A DNA stretch of 64,000 nucleotides from Palaemon carinicauda. Its lineage: Eukaryota; Arthropoda; Malacostraca; Decapoda; Palaemonidae. Location: positions 62,339,436 to 62,403,435 of the forward strand of contig NC_090729.1 in the NCBI RefSeq assembly GCF_036898095.1. The letters are read 5' to 3'. Below, piece by piece: positions 50,708 to 63,959 of the stretch; within the stretch, counting starts at the first letter, position 1; each line of letters starts with the position of its first letter. The position numbers were made by a program, and so were the translations under genes. The notes below the pieces were generated by a model, which had not been told where the DNA came from, did no database searches, and saw only the letters and a program-made list of their open reading frames with translations.

Positions 50708-52464
50708 AGCGATTTTAAATTTCTTGAAGTTGTTATGTCAAACGCCATACTGGACGGTCCCCTTAAAACATTATCTCACTGCTGTTCTGTTGTGACCAGG
50801 GTTACATAGATGTGCTGACATGTCAGCCATGTCTCTCAGTATTAGAAGTAAAATGTGCTTTTTCATTCTCTCCCAACAAACTACAGAAGGTTCTCAAAGT
50901 AGTAAACACTGCAGGAAACACCACAAAACCCTTCATTAACCTAAAAGGTGCTGTGCATTGATTTTATCACCGTATTATGAGCTGTAAATGAACGACGTCA
51001 ATATTAGCGATGCTTCATTTTCCAAATTTCCTGCTACTAGCTCAGTGACGTAGATATATTCTTTAACCAATCAGCTGGCAGCTGGAGGATAGATTTGCCA
51101 GATATTATATGGTTTTAGATACAATAAAAGGGCAAATGTAACATCAACCTCAGGGGATGGGTGGAGCTATCGATATTATTTTTGATAATGGTAATAATGT
51201 TTTTCATTTCCGACCCCTTTTATCATTATTTTCTATTCTAATTCATCAGAATGGCCTTTCATGATGATAATAAGGATTCTTTAACATATACTAGTGACTC
51301 TGACATTGACAATGGAAGTGATTATGACATATCAAAGGATGAAAGTGACGACTGTCCAAACGTATTCTTTTGATTAAAAGGTAAAATCTAATTACGTGAA
51401 AGTGATCTGAAAACAATGTATGACGCAAGATTGAAGTCTTCAAATATGTATGAATAGGTTTTATATATATCTTCCATACATGTTTATGCCTTTTTCAGTT
51501 TTTTATAAGGTATGTAATAATAGTAGGTAATAATATTCTAGGCTAGAGTGTGCGTATGCAAAAACACTCTTACAAATATCCTTATAAACAGATCCATTCA
51601 ACAAACAATTATTTCTTGTATATTTATCAGAGATTTTCTTATGATCGTTCTTTAAATTAGCTGACATTCTGACATGAAAAGAATGCATCTAAAACTAATT
51701 TATCATCCCATCAAAAACGAAAAATGTCTCAATATTTATATCATTTTTAATCTTTGAAATGAAAAAAAACATATTCTCTATATTTCTGTAAGATTTTATT
51801 ATTAATTTTTCATCTCCATTTCAAATACATTTTTTGGGTAATTTAGTTTGTAATAAATGAGAAAATATTAGTTTTATGAGAAAATTGGTAAAATCATAAC
51901 ACTCACTCGTGGGTTAAGACCTACAAGTCCACCATTTTGTCAAGCGCCATCCCGGATATACTGCAAGTGGATTAAGAATATCACAGGTTGTGAAATGTAA
52001 GAGAGCCTGATAGGTAGACACTACTGGACAAAATTGACTGAGATTCCTACAAAAGAGCAGCAAATGCCATCAACAGCAAATCGACGATCAAGGGATCTTT
52101 TCAGATACCGTCGCTCCAATGAGTACGCAGGGAGATATCGGTGCTCTCGTCACAAAGCTCTGAGCTTTCTTGCAGTCAGTAAAGGAAACATTGCTGAGCA
52201 AGAAGGGAGACACATTCATCAATCCATTCCAACAATGTTAGCTGCATAGTGAATGGAACTAAGAGACAGGATGCAACAAATAAGATTTCTAAATGCAACA
52301 CAGAAGCTTAGTAATGTTTACAGTGCACTATTTGGAATGTCCTGAAAACAGTAGTAATCCATGCTCCCGTTAGTTACCCCCTTTTTTATATCTATTATTT
52401 CCCCCAGTTTCCCATCATGCTACGTATCCTCACAGGTTTGTCTTCTATGTAGCTTCAGAAGAGG
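50708..52464. other. Intergenic with a small acidic ORF
   Basis: 51251-51373 (plus) encodes 40 residues, MAFHDDNKDSLTYTSDSDID, then Ser/Asp-rich sequence. Such acidic starts are seen in DNA transposases (for example piggyBac), but it stops early and nothing catalytic follows. A 71-codon frame at 52034-52249 is basic and unrecognised. No gene is called. Confidence 0.4.
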
Positions 52465-53720
52465 TTTTTTTTTTTTTTTCCATTATTATTGGTAGTTCTA
52501 ATTAGAGTATTTCATATTTGAGGCCGCCATACCATACTTTGTCAAATGGGTTTGAAATATCTCTGCAGATGACATTGCATTGGTGTTTTGCATTATGTTG
52601 GTTCATGGTTATTGTTTAGTAAATTGCCATGAGGGCAGTTTCATTGCTTCTCCCTGTTCTTAAACCGGGTTGGTGCTTGTAGAATATTTTGTTATTTTCT
52701 AGGAATCTCCTTAGTCTTGTGTTTATGATTTTTTCAACCACTTTTCAGGGTACTTCCAGCAGTTTGATTGGCCTTCTTTTTGCTGGCAGTTTGGGGTCTT
52801 TCCCTTGTTGGGAATTCCTTCTTTACTTGGTTTTGGATAATATCCTATTGAGAGTGTAAGGTTTAATATTTGTTGGAGTCTTCTCAATGCCTTGGTTGGT
52901 AATTTGGATAGCATTAACTTATGCCACTTTTTCCTTGTTCTTTGTGTTTGAATGATTTTACTGCTTTCATTATCTCATGCATTTTAATGTCTGTTGTTAA
53001 ATAGTTGTCCTCGTCCAGTCTTTGCAGATCTGCGTTTTGATAGGGGATTGTTCGTTCCCTATTCCCTTGTAGGAAGTAGATGACTTCTGCTTCTGTGGCT
53101 CTGTCGAAATTTGCCTTTTCTTCTTCTGTGAGTTCGAGTGTGCTGGCCTATGTTTCAATTAGTAGTTTGATATGATCTTCGGTGTCATCCACTTCAGCAC
53201 CATTATTGTTAATCAAGTAAGGTATTTCTATTTTGGGTTTTCCCACCAGTCTTTTTAGGTTTTTCTCAGAATTTTCCTGAGTCTTTGTATATTCATCCTA
53301 GTTTGATTATCGTGTTGTTCCACTTTTCTCTGTTTATGCTGTTGGTTTCTTCAATTATTCCATTTTAATGTCTTTTTTAGGGTGTATGTTACCTTTATAA
53401 ACCTGTGAGTTTTTGATTGTAGGTAATTTATTGGTTGTGATAGTAATTTTAAGTAGTCGCTTTCTGTGATGTGTTTATGATATGATATTCTCTTTATTGG
53501 ATAGACTGTTCCTATTTTTTCCGCGATGTCAGACATCCATATATCGCTAAGTTTATTGGGTTTAATTTTGTTGTTGGGATCTCTGTTCCTGAGTTAGTGT
53601 ATCTTTAAAGATTTCCCAGTTAGGTCTTTTGGTGTTTCGCCTGTATTTTAGTTCTTTGACTTGGTTTGTTTGAGAATTTAGATATAATTGGAATATGATC
53701 AGATGATTTAATCTTACCTG

Positions 53721-54062
53721 TTATATGTTATGGTTAAGGTTTGCTCTGTTGTTTCTAAGTATTATGTCAGGTCTTCTGGTGTATTGTAGATCTAGTTTGT
53801 TTTTCATTGTGTTGAACATTGTTCCTATGTGTGTTAGGAGGTTATTGTTTATGTATTGGTTAAATGCATTTCTTATTGCATTTGTTTCTGGGTGTCCAAT
53901 GAAAGAGTGTCTTTCATTTAGGTCTCCTATTATATATGTGGGAATGTTGCTTTGTATGAGCTGAGTTCTATCTGTGTTAGGAAGGATTGGTCTTCTGTGT
54001 GGTTGGTATATTGTGCTGATGATCATTGTACCTTTCGTTGTTTGTATTTGTACTGTTAGCAT
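53721..54062 (-). pseudogene. APE-type endonuclease fragment of relic A
   Basis: 113 codons, the largest surviving open piece of relic A. It contains ISTIYQPHRRP, YIIGDLNERHSFIGHPETN (the D-N pair of the active site) and RRPDIILRNNRANLNHNI. The active-site SDH lies just past the frame, near 53690-53700 in the same phase order. Target-site nicking was its role. It resembles Jockey-clade endonucleases, where GD.N..H is followed by a variable loop. Confidence 0.78.
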
Positions 54063-54855
54063 GTCTGAGTTGTAACTATCTACTTGCTTATGTTTAATGG
54101 AGGTTTTGGTTGCTATGGCAACAACTTAATTTCTTGCGTTTTGTGTTTTCTTTCTGTAGATACTTTATGTACATTTTTTCATTTGCTCTTCGTTTAGAGT
54201 ATTTGTATAGTTTGATAGTATTATATATGGGTTTAGTTTCATGTATGTGTTTGTGAGGACATTTTTCCTTGATGACCATGCTTGGACATTGCATTATATT
54301 AGTGTTATTTCTTCTATTATCAGGCAATTTTAAGCCATTGTGTCTACTTTTGCCTTGTGTTGTAATTGCTTCTGCTCTTGATTTAACAGGTGATTCCTTC
54401 TTTTATTTCGTTATAATCCTCCACTTTTACTCCCTTTAATCTTATCAATTTTGAGATATTATCTATGTTTTCTGCTAGCAGTTTTACTATATCTCTTTTT
54501 CAGAAGTCTTTATGATTCCATGTAACCTTCGCTTGGTTGCTGTCTAACACCGTGATTGCTCTTTTCCTGCCTTTGATTTTTTTTGGTCAAAGGTGTTGTT
54601 GCTTGGAGACATAGAGCTGTATGTTCAGGTCCTCATGGGACACTTTTCTCATCCTTTCTTTCTCTTTGGCTGTTTTACTTTTGGAAGGCCACTTAGTTCA
54701 TATATTTCATCAATGGTTATGTGGGGTTTGTAGTTCCATTTTGGGAGGGGGGGGGGGGTTGTTAACTGTTTGGGTAGCCTTGCTGCATAATTCTTTCATG
54801 TTTTTTAGTCTTTGGCAGTTTCTCTGTGTTTTTTTTTATTTACTCTTGAATAATG

Positions 54856-54884
54856 TTTTTTTTTTTTTTTTTTTTTTTTTTTTT
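54856..54884. repeat. Poly-T run
   Basis: About 29 Ts inside relic A, between its ORF1 knuckles and endonuclease. On the element strand it is an A run and may be slippage rather than a tail. Confidence 0.9.
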
Positions 54885-56149
54885 CTGATAGGGCAGGAGG
54901 CTTGCAGTGTTGTGTGAGGGCCACTGCAGTTTATGAACTTTGGGGTTTTATTACAAGTTGTGCATCTGTGTCCTTCTGCACAATTGGCGCACTTGGTCTT
55001 CTTTTTGTTGGGTCAGTGTTTTGTTGGATGGTTGTATTTAAAACAGTTGTAGCGAGGGATTATTTCCAGGAAGATCTCTCTTTTTCTAGCAGGTCGGGGG
55101 AGGTATTGAATGGTTACCTATTAAAATACCATTTTTGAGTATCTTTTTTGTCATATTAACATTTTCAACTTTCCATTTTACTACTCACTACTGATATCCT
55201 GCCAAATTTTAGTTTTCAGAGGCTCGTGACTTTAATGTTTGTGTTATTTTATTCAATTTCCTCTATGAAGACTTCGTCAAAGATATCATCAATATGGCTA
55301 TCAATTTATTTAAGGATTACTGTGCGTTCTGCATTGTATTCTGGGTGGGGGGTTACTGCAATAAGGTTGAGTTTTTCTTCTTAGCTCTTCTTTTATTTCG
55401 GGGATTAGGGGTTTTTCTAGGTTCTCATCTTTGAGAACTACAGTGTAGGCTACATATGTATTCCACTTAAAATTTCCCACTTGAGAATTTCGTGGATTCT
55501 TGGGAGAGACCAGAGCTTGGAGGTAGTCTCAAGTGCCTTTTGCACTTCGTTCTTATCTTTGATAGTTATTTTAGGCATTTTCTACGATTTCCTCTTTGAT
55601 AGCTACCTGAAAATAGCATATTTACTTTATAGTTTATTAATCTGGATTGCTAACTGAATATAGCTTTATTTAGCTATATAGCTTTATTTTCTACTAGCTA
55701 ATAAATATAATTTATTCACTTTATCTTTGGAGTTACGAGGCTTAGAAGCTAATTGAATATAGCTTTGGTTCTTACATATCTGCTATTTTTTACGAGCTAC
55801 CAAAATCTCTTTTGGTTAATGGGTAAGGATGGGGAATGGGTAGGATAGGAAGCACATGAAACTGGATATACTAATAGGGGGGTGGTGACGTTGTCAATTC
55901 ATAAACCTGCAAATATAGTGGAATTTTACGCTGTGGAAATAATGAGGTGATTAGCCTTTGAATAGCGTGCTGTGACTATTCTCAAATTACTATTTTTCTA
56001 GTAGGGTTAACAGGAAGTAACTCGGTTGCTTACTAGATATAGATTACCCAGAATTCTATCCAAACAGGGGCTCTGTTTCGAATATGAGCTTTGTTGGAGG
56101 AGTGGGAGGATATGGTTTAGGGTCTGACCGAGGCCAAGGAGGTTGAGAA

Positions 56150-57790
56150 GGGATAGGACTTTAGTGATAATGTGGATGGTGATTGGTATGAGGCCTTACA
56201 AGGACACTGTGTCCAATTGATGACTGAAGGTTGTAGGGAATGGGTTAGGAGAAGGATTTTGACAAGGTGTAGGATCTGGAGTGGATGAGGTCTGTTGAAG
56301 GATGAGGGCTGGGCTGGTGGTAGTGGTAGAATCAGGAGTATCAGCTGGTACTGGAGCTGGGGCCGGCCTCTGATGAGGTCTCTTACATTTTTTCCTCTGT
56401 GGCTTTGGTTGCAGTGTCAGTGTGTCCTTCGTACATGTTGGATTGGTAGTCTCCAGAGGTTCTAGCCTTTTGAGGCCCTTTGGACTCCTTTTATTCCAGG
56501 TGTGGTGAGGCTGCGAGCGGTTGGGGCACTTGGGCCGGTCTTTCTCCCAGCGTTGTGCTCATCAATGCAATTTTAAGTTGGATGCTTGTCACTGTAGACT
56601 CAACAGCTCACCTGGCTCCTGCATTCAGACTTGTGGTGTTCGAAGTGCTGGCAGTTGAAGCAACGGAGTGGTTCCCTTTTCAAGTCCTTTATTAGAAAGT
56701 TCCCAACAGTCCAAGCTCCAAGGTAGGTTGGATAGGTCCTACAAGGGTGACAATGACTTCCCTGGTGGGTGCCTTACGACTGTCAAACTTCCTTTTGGGT
56801 TGGGCTATGGTTTGGCAATCCATGATGAGGGAGTTTGGCATCTTGACTGGGTAAATGTATACCACTACTTTTCTCTGTTTCTTGGTGGGATCAAGGTAGG
56901 TTAGGAGGGCTTCATTATGCAGGTGTCTTGCACTATCTTAATCCTTGGGGGTGCTGATGATATCACCATTTAAGCTGGTTCTGGCTGTAATCTTTAGTCC
57001 TGGATAAGCGGCTGCCATAGCAGCTACGGCCACACATAACGTGGTCCCTCCAGTGGCTGGTAGTTTAAACTTGGGGAGTTGAGTTGCCATTAGCTTTGAG
57101 ACTTCTAGTGAAACCTGGGTACTGCTGATTGGCTTCAACTAGGAGCCGAGTGGGGCACACAGTGCAGTTGCAATCCTGCATGTGTGCCTCTGTAGGCTGC
57201 GGGGTGGGCAGGTTGTCCAGGTTTAGGTCCATGGCAGATATGTTTGCCTCTCGTGTAGAGGTGGCTCCAGCTGTATACTCTTTTGGGCCCCACGCTTGCG
57301 ACTCCAAGCAGGCAGGCAGGGTGTCCATTGCAGTAGGGTGCTCTGCCTTCTTCTCCTTGGTCACTGGATGGGTTGGAGAAGGTGGAGATTGTGACTTGGT
57401 TACTGGTTCTTTGGGTTAAACAGAGAGCCAAAACACTTGCAGACATTGTGCAAAACTACACTCATTGTGGTGGGCTTTATCTCTAGGTGGAATGTAGAAG
57501 AAAGATTTCTTGGAGAGCTAGTAAGGTTCAAAAAAGATGTTGGTGTATGGGTCCTTGTAGAATAGTGGAGTTATATCCAAGTTGTTGGGCCAGGTGTCTT
57601 GCTCCTTTAAGTTTGGTATACAAGCAATGGTGAGGGCCAAACAGTCCATGCACTCACATCTTAAGTTGTGATGGTATATTTGTGGGTCCTTGGTAGAGAC
57701 GAAACCAACATAGTTGATTAGGTCCTCCCTATATTTTTGAAAAGTAATTTTTAAGAGGGCAATGTAACATAAATCAAGGAGAAGCAAAAT
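56150..57790 (-). pseudogene. Jockey-like LINE ORF1 (relic B)
   Basis: Minus-strand pieces in order. 57518-57787 reads LLDLCYIALLKITFQKYRED, then YVGFVSTKDPQIYHHNLRCE and PNNLDITPLFYKDPYTN. 57065-57364 carries CNCTVCPTRLLVEANQQYPG. 56938-57138 holds LPKFKLPATGGTTLCVAVAA. Near 56640-56700 lie LIKDLKREPLRCFNC and QHFEHHKSEC, a CCHC knuckle, then a second Cys-rich knuckle. This is the gag-like ORF1 of a LINE, with at least three frameshifts. No endonuclease or RT follows before relic A, whose own ORF1 begins near 55580, so these are two elements in the same orientation. Confidence 0.68.
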
Positions 57791-59881
<2,091 letters not shown>

Positions 59882-60821
59882 AAGAATTGAGTTTAGTAAA
59901 TATATGATATATTAATTTCTAGCCAAATACATGAACCATGTATTTTTCCTATGCACTATCTTGTGTTTTATGCATGCATGACCATCACTATTGAGGCAAA
60001 CCACACGTTTATGAGTTTTTGGTCCCCTTTATATAAAGACAATTATGGGGGACCCCAGAGGGTAACCAGAGTTTCTTGGGTGGGGAAATGTGATAAACGA
60101 GAGATTTACAGCAATAATAATGGTCAGAAATGCAAAATAAGCACAAGATAACTAGTTTGAAAAAGTATATGGTTCATGTACGTGGGTGAAAACAGGCCAA
60201 AACATGATTATTTAACACTTTTGAGATTTGTAAAAGGGTACAGAACCTAAAAAACCCTCTTATGTTAACCTAGTGGTTCCCAGGTCAAAGCGCCTAGCCG
60301 GGGTCCAGCCCCTGGACCACCCTTACCATGTTAGAACCCCAAGCCAAGGGCAAGCCCTCCAGAAACGCCCACCCCCTCCCTAGGTCACAAACCTTCCCAA
60401 GTCACAACAGCTAGTCGGACCCCTGCTTCCCAAGTCACAAACTAGAAGTAAATCACAATATAATAAATCACAAATAAATCCGTACAATATGATGAAGTGA
60501 ATCAAATAAATCCTTATAATGTGAAAAAGCAAATCACAAATAATTCCTTTCCTTATGATTGACACCATCTCTTTTTGTACAGAAGATTTGCAGGAGAAAT
60601 TATGCTGGCCTTCCCTAAAAATTACCGAATCAGACCTTTGAGGCATTATTTCGCTGTTTTTTTTTTTTTGTTTTTTCAATTTTGCACGACCAACAATGGC
60701 TTTACACTAAACGCAGAGCATTTCCACCATAATGAATTGCTGACATAAATGAAATTAAACTAGATTTTGAAATACATTGATTTACTTCACTTAAGTTCCT
60801 TCTTCGAGAAGGGGAAGGTGA
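59882..60821 (+). repeat. Dispersed repeat, copy B, left part
   Basis: Aligns with 1188-2070 of copy A. It is interrupted after GGGGAAGGTGA by a 3138-bp element and continues at 63960 (TGATAAAAAAATGGCTGTTG). About 100 bases near 59910-60010 have no counterpart in copy A. Confidence 0.75.
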
Positions 60822-61262
60822 TAGTGGGGCAGCATAGCTAACCTATTGTGCATTTTGTGATACAAGTACCAAATTTGGCACAAATGTACATTGACATATG
60901 GCAAACACTTTCAGATATTAAACCACTCGGAATTCTCTATTCATGTCCGCCATATTGGAATTCAAAATGACCGCCATTTGAAATCTACATTTGCGCTTAT
61001 CTTTGGATCTAAAATTGCTATTGACTCGATTCTGGTGCCTAAATGTAGGTTTTGGGGGACAAGGAATCCAATGGTTACAATATGCATTGCGTATTTTTTT
61101 ACCACTGAGCCGCCATATTGGATTTCAAAATGGCCGCCATTTGAAATCTTCATTTTTGATTATCAGTGGGTCTAATGCTGCTTTTGACTCGATTCTGGTG
61201 TCTAACTGTATGTTTTGGGGGCAAGGAATCCAATGATAACAATCTGCATTGTGTATCTTTTA
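60822..61262 (+). repeat. Left arm: inverted repeat with about 163-bp subrepeats
   Basis: Subrepeat starts (CCGCCATATTGGA) lie at 60947 and 61110, 163 bases apart, and a degraded third begins near 61267. Each unit carries GCCATTTGAAATCT, GACTCGATTCTGGTG and AAGGAATCCAATG. The outer 120 bases are not subrepeats but match the outer right arm inverted. Confidence 0.88.
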
Positions 61263-61277
61263 GCATTGAGCAGCCAG

Positions 61278-62827
61278 TTCAAAGCTTTCACCAGAGAGTG
61301 TCTGTTGGACAGAACAAAGGCAGTGGACAACCCCATACCTCGTAACAAGCTGAAGACATTCAGCCCTTCAGCTCCAAGAAGCCAGAGCAAAGGTCAGCAA
61401 CAGCTCAGCTCCGTCAAAAATGACCGTGAACTCTTCGCACACCTGTACATTGGCTGACAGACGAGGGATGCAAACCTTGAGGAGTTCTTTCGTCATGAGA
61501 ACCAGGCATGTCCTCCTGCACTGTCCGGTGGTGGAAACCTCTTCACTGGTACCAAGAGTGACCTCATAACATGTTTGGAAGAAATCTCTGACGCTAAGAC
61601 AGATACTCCTGTCACTACCTGTATAGTGCTTGATGGAGCAGCTATCGTCCAGTGCTGAAGCCGGCTGCATCAAAGACCTTTGAAGAGTACGCACATCAGA
61701 TCTTCATTCCATATATATCTACTAAGCTGCAAACAGTGTCACGCCTGGATCTGATCTGGGATACTTACCTTGCTGATTCACTGAAAGGTAGTACACGTGC
61801 AAAGCAGGGGCAGGGCGTGCGGAGATGTGTGGCGGCCGCCGCGTCCATACCAGGAAACTAGCAGAACTTCTTAGGAGTGGACAGCAACAAGACCGAGGTG
61901 TTCAAGTATCTCTCAACAGCTCTCTTGGAATGGTTTGACCAGGAAGACAAGCAACTCGTCATTACTGATGGAGAGGCAGTGCTCAGCAAGCCACTACTAC
62001 CAGATCTAACTTCACTCGACCTATGCAACCATGAAGAGGCTGACAGTCGGATGTTGACACATGCATCTCACGCAGCTAAGCACGGACACCATTCAATAGT
62101 CATCCGGACTGTAGACACCGATGTTGTGGTGCTGGCAGTGTCCGTGATACAGGAATTGCAACCAGAAGACAAACTATGGCTGGCATTCGGAACAGGCCAA
62201 AGTTTCCGATACCTAGCAGCACATGAAATAGCGGCTGGACTGGGACCAGAGGAGGCTTGTGCACTGCCAATGTTCCACGCTCTAACTGGATGCAATACTG
62301 TGTCAAGCTTTGCTAGACATGGCAAGAAGACTGCATGGGCAGTCTGGAATGTACTGCCAGAGTTAACTGAGGCGCTGATGCAGCTGTCTTCCGCACCAAG
62401 TGACATACCAAATGATGCAATGTGCATCATCGAGAGGTTCGTGATCCTGTTGCATGATCGAACCAGCAAATGCACGGACATTGACAAGGCCAGGAGGAAA
62501 CTCTTCGCAAGGAAGAACAATGTGCAGCTGATCCCTCCAACGAAGGCAGCTTTAGAGGAACATGTCAAGAGGGCAGTATATCAAGGTGGACATGTGTGGG
62601 GTCAGATACTGCTGCCAGCACCAGAACTCCCACCACCAACAAACTGGGGTTGGTCAATGACTGGAGGACAATACACACCATACTGGACCAGGCTACCTGA
62701 GGCAGCTCACACCTGCATTGAGCTGGTTTCTTGCAAGTGCCAGAAAGGGTGTGTGAGACGCTGCAAGTGCAAGAAGGCTGCCCTTAAGTGCACAGCCCTC
62801 TGTGTGTGTGAAGGGGACTGCACATGA
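61278..62827 (+). pseudogene. Cys-tailed protein, possible PIN/FEN-like nuclease, broken
   Basis: Three in-order pieces. The first has LLDRTKAVDNPIPRNKLKTF and, later, TTCIVLDGAAIVQ. The second (61652-61858) has KTFEEYAHQIFIPYISTKLQ. The third is a 316-codon open run (61877-62827) with VITDGEAVLS, HEEADSRML (E53, E54, D56 of that run), IRTVDTDVVVLA (D80, D82), FHALTGCNTVSSF and a tail with 12 Cys (CKCQKGC, CKCKKAALKC, CVCEGDC). The spacing of DG, EEAD, DTD and GC(D/N) recalls PIN/FEN1-family metal sites; inference only, no named domain assigned. Breaks: TGA 61455-61457, a 1-base shift near 61651, TAG 61859-61861. No start codon: the phase runs out of the left arm. Similar unnamed proteins occur in many invertebrates, from memory. 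Confidence 0.72.
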
Positions 62828-63439
62828 AGATGAGTCCACAACATTCATTTACTTGTGGCAGTGCTGAACTGGTTAACATGAGATGGTTTATGTATACATA
62901 TCTTCAGTACCGATGTATACCTAGCCTCAAATACAAGACCATTGTAGAATGTCAGTACACACCCAACCTTATATATTACACCATAGCATGCCAGAATTTT
63001 AACTAAGATATTTAAGACATGACCTAAGACATGTATCAAAATTATAAAACTCAAAATTAGTAGTTGAAGTAAGTCAATATTTATTTAGAGTTTTACAGGG
63101 AAAGCCAGTTTTGAGAAGTTTACGTTGGTTTGTGTTAATGTTCACACTATTTTGTGGATATTCAGACGTAACCCCGGATTGATCATTTTGTGATATTGAT
63201 TGAAGGAATGGAGAAAACTAATCATATAAGAAAGGTGCCATATCAAACCTAGAACAACACAGAATGTAATCAATAACTCAAACAATTTTTACTTCACAGA
63301 CTTTGAGTAAAATGTTGTCTTGTCAAAAATACATGATGATGAATATTCATCTCTCATGAATTAAGTGGGTACTGTAATAAAGTATGTCATTTTGAAAAAT
63401 GGATATTGTCATGTACTGTAAAAGTATTTGACCCAGAGA
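62828..63439. other. Non-coding part of the TIR element
   Basis: AT-rich sequence between the gene stop and the right arm. No ORF or motif recognised. Confidence 0.6.
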
Positions 63440-63959
63440 TAATCGCACATGTAGAATTCAAGTGGCTGCCATTTTGAAATCCAATATGTTGGCTAATTTA
63501 TAAAGATACACAATGCAGATTGTAACCATCGGATTCCTTTCCTCCCAAAACATACATTTGGACACCAGAATCGAGTCAATAGCAGCATTAGACCCAAAGA
63601 TAATCGAAAATGTAGATTTCAAACAACGGCCATTTTGAAATCCAATATGGCAGTTCATTGGTACAAAATATACAATGCAGATTGTTACCATTAGATTCCT
63701 TGCCCCCCCCCCCCCCACAAACCTACATTTAGACACCAGAATCGAGTAAATAGCAGCATTAGACCCAAAGATAATCGAAAATGTAGATTTCAAATGGCGG
63801 CCATTTTGAATTCCAATATGGCAGACATAAAGGGAGAATTCCGAGTGGCTCAATATCTAAAAATGTTCGCCATATATCAATGTACATTTGTGCCAAATTT
63901 GATGCTTGTATCACAAAATGCACAATCCTTTTGAAATTTCGAGCTAAACCGCCCCACTA
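63440..63959 (-). repeat. Right arm: inverted repeat with three subrepeats
   Basis: The phrase GCCATTTTGAA recurs at 63468, 63629 and 63800. The last interval is longer because of a C13 run near 63703-63716. The outermost part (TGTATCACAAAATGCACAAT … GCCCCACTA) is the inverse of 60822-60900. Confidence 0.88.

Larger units (their letters stand above)
52465..55600 (-). mobile_element. Jockey-like LINE relic A, ending at an A15 tract
   Basis: Read on the minus strand. ORF1 starts near 55580 (MPKITIKDKNEVQKALETTS) and has zinc knuckles near 54900-55060 (NCFKYNHPTKHCP-like, CANCAEGHRCTTC, CSGPHTT…SC). The endonuclease lies at 53660-54330 (TIYQPHRRP, IIGDLNERHSF, SSDHIPIISKF). The RT start lies at 52480-53200 (LPTKALRRLQQILNLTLSIG, then a P.K.GK.P…RPI.LLE.P.K pattern, and an F.KVWY.GL motif-A region). 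After motif A the sequence runs into a 15-base A tract (T15 on the plus strand at 52465-52479) and RT motifs C onward are absent. Many stops and shifts. Confidence 0.78.
60822..63959 (+). mobile_element. TIR transposon with repetitive arms and a PIN-like/CxC gene
   Basis: Ends are TAGTGGGGC… and …GCCCCACTA, flanked by TGA (60819-60821 and 63960-63962), possibly a 3-bp target duplication. Copy A of the host repeat has no insertion at this place (GGGGAATGTGATCATAAAA), supporting the boundaries. Both arms are long inverted repeats built of about 161-171-bp subrepeats with the phrase GCCATATTGGAATTCAAAAT and neighbouring GCCGCCATTTGAAATC. Between the arms is one broken gene (61278-62827). No DDE transposase is visible, so either the gene is the mobilising enzyme or the element is non-autonomous with a captured gene. 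I cannot place it in a named superfamily. Confidence 0.78.

Noticed and set aside
54621..55138. Plus-strand frames of 78-98 codons with hydrophobic stretches
   Set aside because: Antisense to LINE relic A, crossing a poly-T run; no independent coding signal.
62068..62568. 166-codon minus-strand frame
   Set aside because: Antisense shadow of the transposon gene at 61877-62827.
60822..63959. CACTA-type transposon
   Set aside because: CACTA elements start with CACTA and end with TAGTG; here the outer ends read TAGTG on the left and CACTA on the right, the opposite orientation, and no CACTA transposase is seen.
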